A stretch of 64,000 nt of DNA from Chrysopilus asiliformis. Taxonomy: Eukaryota; Arthropoda; Insecta; Diptera; Rhagionidae. The translations under genes and the position numbers were made by a program. Location: NCBI GenBank assembly GCA_964034945.1, contig OZ035961.1:65880031-65944030 (forward strand). Direction: 5' to 3'. Positions 55,321 through 64,000 of the stretch are shown piece by piece. A model generated the notes under the pieces. The model saw only the letters and a list, made by a program, of their open reading frames with translations, searched no databases and had not been told where the DNA came from. Position 1 is the stretch's first letter. Each line of letters opens with the position of its first letter.

Positions 55321-56223
55321 ACAATTTTTTCACGCAAAAGAGTTAAAAATAATTTTCAAAAATCTTTTGAACAAAAAAAAATTACTCAAAAATTATTTTA
55401 AAAATATATAAACAGATACAAAAAAAATAAGTATAAAAAATAGTAAAGAAAGAAAACTAATAAACATTTCAAAAAATAAAATAAATTGACAATTTCCTGA
55501 AAAGCTATCACAAGAAAAATTCCTTAGTAGCTTTCACTCACTCATTTATTTGTGTTTCTATATTCCTTTTTTTAATCTTTATCGCCTACATTTATAATAA
55601 CCATTTATTGGTTAAAAAAACCATTTTAAATTTAGCTCATGCAACTTTTCTATTTTCATTTGTTTTTAAATTGTAACATTTTAAATACTACTTACTGTAT
55701 TATTCGTTTTATTTTCGCCTTTTCCATAATTATAGTATATAAAAAAATCACAGGTTTAGTCAAGTCGAAGTAAATTTTGCTTAACAATTGTTTATTTATT
55801 GAAGCGAATCGTTTTTAATTAATTACACCCTCATCCGCTATCGAATGTGTCATTGTGTTAATGTTTAGAGAGTGATTGAATTTGTGAATAATTTAACTAA
55901 AGCAAAAATATAGAAAAAAAACAAGACAAAACAAACTTAATTAGAAAAACCAACCGAATAAACTTAAAAAAAAGTTATGAACAATAAATTTACGTATGTA
56001 ATCAAATATAAAAATCGTTTCATATCCACACTTTTTTAAAAATTAATAATAATTATAAAATTCTTTTCAAATGAGATTTTTGTTCTTATTGGAGCTACTT
56101 CCGTTAATCAATGTGGGACTTGACCGTCAACTCTAATTTAGTGAAGCTAAGAGGTCTAACCTATTTAATATTTTACTTCTAATGGTAATCTAGTTTAGAG
56201 GCCTTAATGACTTTCGATTTTAA
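55321..56223 (+). other. Mob4: Mob4 3' UTR and downstream AT-rich DNA
   Basis: Follows the Mob4 stop. Contains several AATAAA hexamers (first good one 55475-55480; others after 55950). No second gene is seen. Confidence 0.5.
55475..55480 (+). terminator. Mob4: Candidate Mob4 polyadenylation signal AATAAA
   Basis: First AATAAA, 155 bp after the stop, in an A-rich context. Several alternatives lie further downstream, so usage is uncertain. Confidence 0.3.
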
Positions 56224-56489
56224 TAAGTTAGGGGGGGTGCCGGTCAATTTATCGTGAACAATTTATCGTAGAACAATTTATCGTAAGAACAATTTATCGT
56301 AATGAAGATTATTGTGATGGGTTGGATGGGTGATGGGTTGGGCCGGATGAGTAGGTGGGTGGGTGGGAGGGAGGGGAAGGGGGGAAGGGGTAGGGCGAGG
56401 GAGAAGGGGGGAGTGGTGAAGGGGGAAGGGGGAGGGGTTCGATGTTTCGTCACACACACACACACATATATATACATATATATATATTA
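56224..56489. repeat. Simple repeats: AACAATTTATCGTA x4, G-rich tract, (CA)n/(TA)n
   Basis: Four copies of an AACAATTTATCGT unit (56245-56305), a strongly G-rich purine tract with many GGG runs (56340-56440), then (CA)7 and (TA)n directly before the palindrome. The G-runs satisfy a G-quadruplex pattern. Confidence 0.8.
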
Positions 56490-57254
56490 GGGCGGGTCGA
56501 TTTTTTTTCGACCAAAGGGTATAGTATATTCTTATTCTACACTAAATTCTAAGAAAAAATGCAAAAGAAACCATAGGTCAAAAATGAATTTTGATGTCCC
56601 CAAAATTGCATTGAAATTTCTCTTTTTAAATTATCGGGAAATGTATTTGTATTAGTTCGAATTTTTCGAAAACTATTTAACCAATCGACGTGCTGAGTAC
56701 TACAAATAAAAGCTAAGGACATAATCTTTAAAATGGCGTTTATAATAATTTGATCGGAATTATAGTTTTGGGGAAATGGGGGTTTGATTAGAAAAACAAA
56801 TTTTTTTTTTGTGAGTTTTACACCAACTCAAACTCGACTTGTATGGAGCTTGGAAATCACTTTTGTTTAACTTTTTTCATTCGGATGTAGTTAGGGACCT
56901 AAAAAAATCGACCCGTATTTTTTTGTTTGGGGTAGAAACGTTCGGTAGGCGGAGGGGGGGATTTCAAAGTCGGCGAAAAATCGACATGACAAAAACTTTA
57001 AAAATTTGTAACTTTTGAACGGCTTCACCGATTGAGATGATATTGAACATTTTGGAAAGGTAATTAAATTTCCTTTTCAAAAAAAAATATTTGCTGACTC
57101 CCTCCCCCTCACCGTCATATTGTAAAATTCAATTTAGTGACAAAATTTAAAATATCTCGAGAACGACATTTTTTTTCTTTTGGATTTTTTTCTGTAAATA
57201 CCTACCATTATACCACACAAATTCGCTTGGTTTTTATGTTTTACGTACATAATA

Positions 57255-57517
57255 TAGGTATCCCTCGAGTTACGCGGTTAATTGATCCAGCGTAATTCGA
57301 AACCGCGTAACTGGAGACTCAGGATTAGTGCAAAAAAATACATGCCTATTATCTTTTTTATCTAAATTACATTCATCTATAATTACAATATTTTCGTTTT
57401 AAATAATTAATTTTTAATTTTTAAACAAATTTTTCATTTTTAAATAAATTTTTAATTAATTAAATAAATTTTTAATTAATTAAATAAATTTTTTCCGCGT
57501 AACTCGGGGGATACCTG
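57255..57517. mobile_element. E1: pogo-like MITE, short version
   Basis: TAGGTATCCCTCGAGTTACG...CGCGTAACTCGGGGGATACCTG, flanked by TA. Interior is TTAATTAAATAAATTTT repeats. Confidence 0.75.
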
Positions 57518-58126
57518 TATTAACGCAAAAGTTTTTGGAGATTAAAATTAATTAGAAATTCATTTAAAAGAAAAACTTTCAAATATATCAGCATTAGAAA
57601 AAAATTTTACTTTGAGAAAGATTTCGCCTGGAATAAATCCGTGAAAATTTTGAGTTCCTGGAAGTGGTTTGACTCTTTTAAACCTTCGTAGAAGTTGTTG
57701 CTGTTTTACCTCATATTCTCTCTGTGTTATAAATTCAAAAGCTGTTTGTATGTTTAAGCCTTTTTGTCCAATTGGACAAATCTTGAGCTGTTGTTATAGT
57801 GTGGCGGAACTCAAAAATTTTTTTTGAGTTCCGCTGTAATACAGGTATCCCCCGAGTTTCGCGGAAAAAATTGTGGCAGTCCTCGAGTTACGCGGTACGA
57901 TTTTGGAGCAATTTTTATTATTTAATTAATTAAAAATTTATTTAATTAATTAAAAATTTATTTAATTAATTAAAAATTTATTTAAAAATGAAAAATTTGT
58001 TTAAAAATTAAAAATTAATTATTTAATTAATTATTTAAAACGAAAATATTGTAATTATAGATGAATGTAATTTATATAAAAAAGATGATAGGCATGTATT
58101 GTTTTGCACTAATCCTGAGTCTCCAG

Positions 58127-59487
58127 CAGTGTTGTGCCGGTTTTTTACGTAAAGTAATTTACCTAGTTTTTTACGCGTAAAAAATTACGCGTAAAAAACC
58201 TCAATTTTAACGTAAAAAACGTAAAAAACTGTAAAAAACCTAAAACATTGATGATAAAAAATTTTATATCGTAGCCAGTCACTAAATATAGTAATTATTC
58301 GTAAATAAATCAACTTAGAACAATAAAAAGGTTAATAGTCTTCAGCAAACACAGAAAAGTATTCAAAAGCATTTCCTCTTGAAAGTGAAAAAGATTTTAA
58401 ATTCGGAGTTCAAAAACTGTTTATATCCTTTCATTACATTACGTCCGCCTACTCATTTTAACGTTAATTAATGTGAATAATGTGGAGAGATTTGCGACAT
58501 ATGGGCTATTTTAACCCTTTGTTGCAGTGTTGTTGTACAACACCTGTTCTAATTCAGTTCTTTAATATTATAACATATATGTCATGCCCTTATATTGACT
58601 AAATTGATTTCGTAAGTATCCTAGGACATCAATTGTTATGAAAAAAAGTAATATGCGCCTTTTTTTTATAATTACTGCATTTTATAAATAAATAAAGAGC
58701 AAAAAAGTAGCTATTTTGCAGATTAAATGTAACTGTGGCAAATCTATTACAGTTAAAAAGTCGGTAATTAGCTTTATAAAGGTTTTTGGGGTCGCTAATT
58801 ACGAATCTGAAGTCAAAACTTCAAATTTCAAAATGGCGGATCCAATATGGCGGTCAAAAAAGATAAAATTACGTACTAGTTTTCAGCGTAATCTAATGAA
58901 TTTTATCTTTTTTGACCGCCATATTGGATCCGCCATTTTGATTTTTGAAGTTTTGACTTAAGATTCGTGATCAGCGACCCCAAAAACCCTCGGATACCAA
59001 AAACCGTGAAAATTAATTCCATAGAAAAATGTATGCATGAAAGGGTTAAAGAAACATATTTGGACTAGTTCTTGCAACAACAAGCGTAATTTTAAAGTTT
59101 GCATCAAAAAATCGTTTTTAAACACAAGGAGACTCATTCCGAAGGCGGAAATTGAAACAAAACTGGAAAAAGGGAAAAGAAATTTTAAAAACTGGAAAAA
59201 TTCCATTCAAACAACTGTTCTAATTTGAGTTAATAGACTGTCCTACTTAGTAGTACGGTTTATTAAGTGCTGATGTCCACTCTCTATATTATAGGATCTC
59301 TAATAAAATGCTGAGAAAAACAGACTGTCATACTTTGTAGGAACTGCGATGTCCCATTTTTTAGGTTTTTTACTATTTTTTACGTTTTTTACGGTTTTTT
59401 ACGTTTTTTACCAGTTTTTTACGTTTTTTACGTTTTTTACGTGAAAAATGTAAAAAACTGTTTTTTACGCCGTTTTGCCCAACACTG
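58127..59487. mobile_element. hAT element with TTTTTTACG array, TSD GTCTCCAG
   Basis: The ends CAGTGTTGTGCCGG and complement CAGTGTTGGGCAAAA; GTCTCCAG at 58119-58126 and 59488-59495. TTTTTTACG / CGTAAAAAA repeated about ten times at each end, including the palindrome TTTTTTACGCGTAAAAAA. The interior holds a foldback with repeat C-like arms. No transposase. Confidence 0.9.
58781..58989. repeat. Foldback with GGTTTTTGGGGTCGCT arms
   Basis: Arms of about 95 bp, with AAATGGCGGATCCAATATGG inside and a loop of about 20 bp. The outer arm sequence equals the core of repeat C units (TTTTTGGGGTCGCT), linking it to the HINE-like family. Confidence 0.75.
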
Positions 59488-60423
59488 GTCTCCAGTTACG
59501 CGGTTTCGAATTACGCTGGATCAATTAACCGCGTAACTCGAGGGATACCTGTATTATGTACATAAAACATAAAAACCAATCGAAAATCAGTAAAATATAC
59601 ACATTTTTCTTGTATTCGATTTTTTCGAAATTTTTTTAAAAATCAAAAACGCATTTACCCCCAAAATTTATTTAGCGAATTTGTGTGGTATAATGGTAGG
59701 TATTTACAGAAAAAAATTCAAAAGAAAAAAAATGTCGTTCTCGAGATATTTTAAATTTTGTCACTAAATTGAATTTTACAATATGACGGTGAGGGGGAGG
59801 GAGTCAGCAAATATTTTTTTTTGAAAAGGAAATTTAATTACCTTTCCAAAATGTTCAATATCATCTCAATCGGTGAAGCCGTTCAAAAGTTACAAATTTT
59901 TAAAGTTTTTGTCATGTCGATTTTTCGCCGACTTTGAAATCCCCCCCTCCGCCTACCGAACGTTTCTACCCCAAACAAAAAAATACGGGTCGATTTTTTT
60001 AGGTCCCTAACTACATCCGAATGAAAAAAGTTAAACAAAAGTGATTTCCAAGCTCCATACAAGTCGAGTTTGAGTTGGTGTAAAACTCACAAAAAAAAAA
60101 TTTTTTTTTCTAATCAAACCCCCATTTCCCCAAAACTATAATTCCGATCAAATTATTATAAACGCCATTTTAAAGATTATGTCCTTAGCTTTTATTTGTA
60201 GTACTCAGCACGTCGATTGGTTAAATAGTTTTCGAAAAATTCGAACTAATACAAATGCATTTCCCGATAATTTAAAAAGAGAAATTTCAATGCAATTTTG
60301 GGGACATCAAAATTCATTTTTGACCTATGGTTTCTTTTGCATTTTTTCTTAGAATTTAGTGTAGAATAAGAATATACTATACCCTTTGGTGAAAATTTTT
60401 ACCCCGAACAAATCGACCCGCCC

Positions 60424-60425
60424 TA

Positions 60426-60497
<72 letters not shown>

Positions 60498-60499
60498 TA
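60424..60499. repeat. (TA)n spacer at the palindrome centre
   Basis: 76 bp of TA/TAT repeats, itself palindromic, between two head-to-head D termini. Confidence 0.85.
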
Positions 60500-62051
60500 G
60501 GGCGGGTCGATTTGTTCGGGGTAAAAATTTTCACCAAAGGGTATAGTATATTCTTATTCTACACTAAATTCTAAGAAAAAATGCAAAAGAAACCATAGGT
60601 CAAAAATGAATTTTGATGTCCCCAAAATTGGATTGAAATTTCTCTTTTTAAATTATCGGGAAATGTATTTGTATTAGTTCGAATTTTTCGAAAACTATTT
60701 AACCAATCGACGTGCTGAGTACTACAAATAAAAGCTAAGGACATAATCTTTAAAATGGCGTTTATAATAATTTGATCGGAATTATAGTTTTGGGGAAATG
60801 GGGGTTTGATTAGAAAAAAAAAATTTTTTTTTGTGAGTTTTACACCAACTCAAACTCGACTTGTATGGAGCTTGGAAATCACTTTTGTTTAACTTTTTTC
60901 ATTCGGATGTAGTTAGGGACCTAAAAAAAGTGACCCGTATTTTTTTGTTTGGGGTAGAAACGTTCGGTAGGCGGAGGGGGTGATTTCAAAGTCGGCGAAA
61001 AATCGACATGACAAAAACTTTAAAAATTTGTAACTTTTGAACGGCTTCACCGATTGAGATGATATTGAACATTTTGGAAAGGTAATTAAATTTCCTTTTC
61101 AAAAAAAATATTTGCTGACTCCCTCCCCCTCACCGTCATATTGTAAAATTCAATTTAGTGACAAAATTTACAATATCTCGAGAACAACATTTTTTTTCTT
61201 TTGAATTTTTTTCTGTAAATACCTACCATTATACCACACAAATTCGCTAAATAAATTTTGGGGGTAAATGCGTTTTTGATTTTTAAAAAAATTTCGAAAA
61301 AATCGAATACAAGAAAAATGTGTATATTTTACTGATTTTTGATTGGTTTTTATGTTTTATGTACATAATACAGGTATTCCTCGAGTTACGCGGTTAATTG
61401 ATCCAGCGTAATTCGAAACCGCGTAACTGGAGACTCAGGATTAGTGCAAAACAATACATGCCTATTATCTTTTTTATATAAATTGCATTCATCTATAATT
61501 ACAATATTTTCGTTTTAAATAATTAATTAAATAATTAATTTTTAAACAAATTTTTAATTTTTAAACAAATTTTTCATTTTTAACCGACTTCCAAAAAGGA
61601 AAAGGTTCTCAATTCCACCTGAATATTTTTTTTTTTTTAATGTATGTTCACGTTTAACTTTTTACTGGGTGGACCGATTTTGGTCATCCCAAAGAGAAAG
61701 TTGTAGAGAAAGTTCCTGGTTGGACCCTGGTTCATTCATGGGCAAAAATGGACCATTAGGGGGGGTACCCCCCATACAAACGAAAATGTTTTTTCCGAAT
61801 TTCTCAAAAACGGTGCATCTTATCAAAAAAGTCTAAGAATTAAAGTTATTTAGAATATGATTCTACATAAAACTCCCATACATCAAAATCCGATTGGAAT
61901 AAATTTTAAAAAATCTGATTGGAAAGTTCGACTTCAAAGTGTAATTTTGGTACAAGTGCTCAAATTAAGATACCAATATCACCATACAGGTTTTCAATAA
62001 TTGCCAGATTGGCAATTATAGCTTTTGTTATGTTTTTACGTTGTGTTCAGT

Positions 62052-62296
62052 TAGAGCCGTATTAACAAGTTTGAGCGCCCTGGGCTAAATAAAATTTTGC
62101 ACCCTTACATAGTTTTATTGTAAAAATGCAATTTCATTTTTTAAAATATTCTTTAATTCAAAACACAGTACTAACTTAAATTACAGATACGCTAAATATA
62201 AAGAAAATTAAAAAAAAGCAATCAAAATTTCATCGCCTCAGATCGATGGCGCCCCTGGTCTGTAGCCCAATTAGCCCTATGGTTAATTGGGCCTTG
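62052..62296 (+). mobile_element. 245-bp hAT MITE in repeat F copy 2, TSD TGTTCAGT
   Basis: TAGAGCCGTATTAACAAG (first C changed to T relative to copy 1) with TGTTCAGT at 62044-62051 and 62297-62304. Same insertion as 9114-9358. Confidence 0.8.
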
Positions 62297-62517
62297 TGTT
62301 CAGTACAACACAAGGAAGGTTCTTTTATATATTTCCCCCGTGTTAACCTACCCCTTCAAACCCCTCCCTGCTTGGGATATCGAGTAAAATTCTTTGTATT
62401 GTGTTCAGTACAATATTTGGAAGATTCTTTTATATATTTCTCATCTGCGGACTTATCCCCTCAAACCCTTTGTAATTTTACCTATATTAAAAATTGAAAC
62501 TAAAAACGTTCAAAATA

Positions 62518-63133
62518 AAAAAAATTTTTCTAAAAAAAATAAAACCGACTTTAAAAAAAAACTGAAAAGAGAAAAAAGCACTAAAAAGAAAAAAATAATT
62601 TCAAACTATGTCCATTAATAGCGTATTTGAAATTTGGCTTTTTTGAAGTGGCGTTAAATTTGCAACTAAAATAAATTACATACTTTCTAACCCTTAAGGC
62701 TAATCGTTTACATACTTTCTAACCCTTAAGGCTAACTAAGAACTAAGATCGACTCCAAAAATTTTGTTGTCAAACAGATTAACTATAGATACGGCTCTTA
62801 GAAGCACCAAAACTAAGTTCTTTTATGTCCCAAATTGGATTCCCTATTTTTAAGCAATCGCTATAAAAAAGCCCACTGTCTCATATGTTACTATTTTTTG
62901 TAGAAATCTATCCTATTTTTTGTCTCCATGTACAAACTGATTTTGTGCGAAACTTGACAATAGAAATTTTACAACGATTTTATTTAGTGTAAATTTAACG
63001 CCACTTCAAAAAAGCCAAATTTCAAATACGCTATTAATGGACATAGTTTGAAATTATTTTTTTCTTTTTAGTGCTTTTTTCTCTTTTCAGTTTTTTTTTT
63101 AAAGTCGGTTTTATTTTTTTTAGAAAAATTTTT
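62518..63133. repeat. Foldback in repeat F copy 2
   Basis: Arms about 62518-62662 and 62988-63133, same as 8427-8890, with a longer loop that includes TTCTTTTATGTCCCAAATTG, absent from copy 1. Confidence 0.75.
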
Positions 63134-63628
63134 TTTTTAAATAAATTTTTAATTAATTAAACAAATTTTTCATTTTTAAATAAATTTTTAATTAATTAAA
63201 TAAATTTTTAATTATTTAAATAAATTTTTAATTAATTAAATAATAAAAATTGCTCCAAAATCGTACCGCGTAACTCGAGGACTGCTACAATTTTTTCCGC
63301 GTAACTCGGGGGATACCTGTATTACAGCGGAACTCAAAAAAATTTTTTAAGTTCCGCCATACTATAACAACAGCTCAAGATTTGTCCAATTGGACAAAAA
63401 GGCTTAAACATACAAACAGCTTTTGAATTTATAACACAGAGAGAATATGAGGTAAAACAGCAACAACTTCAACAAAGGTTTAAAAGTGTCAAAACACTTC
63501 CAGGAACTCAAAATTTTCACGGAATCTTTCTCAAAGGAAATTTTTTTTCTAATGCTGATATATTTGAAAGTTTTTCTTTTAAATGAATTTCTAATTACTT
63601 TTAATCTCCAAAAACTTTTGCGTTAATA

Positions 63629-64000
63629 CAGGTATCCCCCGAGTTACGCGGAAAAAATTGTAGCAGTCCTCGAGTTACGCGGTACGATTTTGGAGCAATT
63701 TTTATTATTTAATTAATTAAAAATTTATTTAAATAATTAAAAATTTATTTAATTAATTAAAAATTTATTTAAAAATGAAAAATTTGTTTAATTAATTAAA
63801 AATTTATTTAAAAATGAAAAATTTGTTTAAAAATTAAAAATTTGTTTAAAAATTAATTATTTAATTAATTATTTAAAACGAAAATATTGTAATTATAGAT
63901 GAATGTAATTTATATAAAAAAGATAATAGGCATGTATTGTTTTGCACTAATCCTGAGTCTCCAGTTACGCGGTTTCGAATTACGCTGGATCAATTAACCG
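63629..64000. mobile_element. E4: pogo-like MITE, cut by the window end
   Basis: CAGGTATCCCCCGAGTTACG preceded by TA; continues as full-length E to CAATTAACCG at the right edge, about 30 bp short of its expected terminus. Confidence 0.8.

Larger units (their letters stand above)
57842..59551. mobile_element. E2: pogo-like MITE interrupted by a hAT
   Basis: CAGGTATCCCCCGAGTTTCG at 57842, complement ending 59551, TA both sides. Without the hAT it is about 340 bp, nearly self-complementary at its ends with a duplicated TACGCGG motif. Confidence 0.8.
56490..60423. mobile_element. D element: DNA transposon with long TIRs
   Basis: Ends GGGCGGGTCGATTT and its complement. The TIR arms are 56490-57254 (with a deletion of about 108 bp) and 60423-59554, each followed inward by an E unit; the unique middle is 57518-57841 (contains GTCCAATTGGACAAA). 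Inserted in (TA)n. No transposase frame. A second D starts at 60500 in head-to-head orientation with its middle reversed (63320-63628). Confidence 0.7.
61583..63137 (+). mobile_element. Composite repeat F, copy 2
   Basis: Plus-strand counterpart of 9850-8427, same module order, with a longer hairpin loop (about 340 bp instead of 170), so copy 1 has a loop deletion or copy 2 an insertion. Confidence 0.75.
61371..63319. mobile_element. E3: pogo-like MITE interrupted by repeat F
   Basis: CAGGTATTCCTCGAGTTACG at 61371, complement ending at 63319, TA flanks. The AT-rich interior is split by repeat F. Confidence 0.8.
56490..64000. repeat. Giant palindrome centred near 60461, right arm cut by window edge
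   Basis: Left arm 56490-60423 and right arm from 60500 are inverted copies separated by a 76-bp (TA)n spacer. Order outward on each side: D (about 870 bp), E, a middle segment of about 310-320 bp, E, then D again on the left and the window end on the right. The left arm alone has a hAT (58127-59487); the right arm alone has repeat F (61583-63137). Confidence 0.85.

Noticed and set aside
60349..60574. Opposing 62-codon frames over the palindrome centre
   Set aside because: Low-complexity (TA)n translation, identical on both strands only because the DNA is palindromic.

Overview
This is a gene-poor, AT-rich eukaryotic window made mostly of nested transposable elements (TEs), with one recognisable host gene. 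The predicted host protein (Mob4/phocein) is very close to the insect form. Together with non-LTR retrotransposons of the LOA type, piggyBac, P, hAT, PIF/Harbinger, Tc1/mariner and pogo-type elements, and (GTCY)n-containing Helentron-like repeats, it points to an insect, most likely a fly (Diptera). Nothing bacterial (operons, CRISPR, IS elements) is present, and I recognised no tRNA or rRNA.

Layout. 0-9 kb: short repeats, a 1.15-kb terminal-inverted-repeat (TIR) element, and a TTAA-flanked piggyBac-type MITE that holds a hAT element with a spliced, N-terminally truncated transposase; the MITE itself sits in an older reverse-strand coding relic. 8.4-9.9 kb: a composite repeat (F) whose inverted twin lies at 61.6-63.1 kb. 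10-24 kb: a PIF/Harbinger element with a two-exon transposase relic, foldback elements, three hAT elements or ends, and a decayed P-element (THAP9-like) transposase. 24.5-29.7 kb: a LOA-type LINE on the minus strand with both ORFs open (gag and endonuclease-RT-RNase H). 29.7-34 kb: Helentron-like fragments, piggyBac and pogo MITEs, and a foldback. 34-36 kb: three abutting MITEs directly upstream of Mob4.

Mob4 runs on the plus strand from 36247 to 55320: four coding exons, 223 residues, with introns of 237, 18095 and 70 bp. The 18-kb second intron holds a broken LINE, a MITE inside it, a hAT with an inner Tc1-type MITE, a 3.25-kb Helentron-like element with about 25 tandem 122-bp units, a second shredded LINE, a mariner relic split by a hAT, and a 5'-truncated LOA copy with 13-bp target-site duplications.

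From 56.5 kb to the right edge lies a very large palindrome centred near 60.46 kb on a (TA)n spacer. It is built from long-TIR D units carrying embedded pogo-like E units; each arm has acquired a different later insertion (a hAT on the left, repeat F on the right).

How it fits together: target-site duplications give relative ages, for example LINE relic, then mariner, then hAT at 48-49 kb; coding relic, then piggyBac MITE, then hAT at 3.2-5.5 kb. Several hAT elements share one architecture: 8-bp duplications plus subterminal arrays of a short, often palindromic motif that differs between elements.
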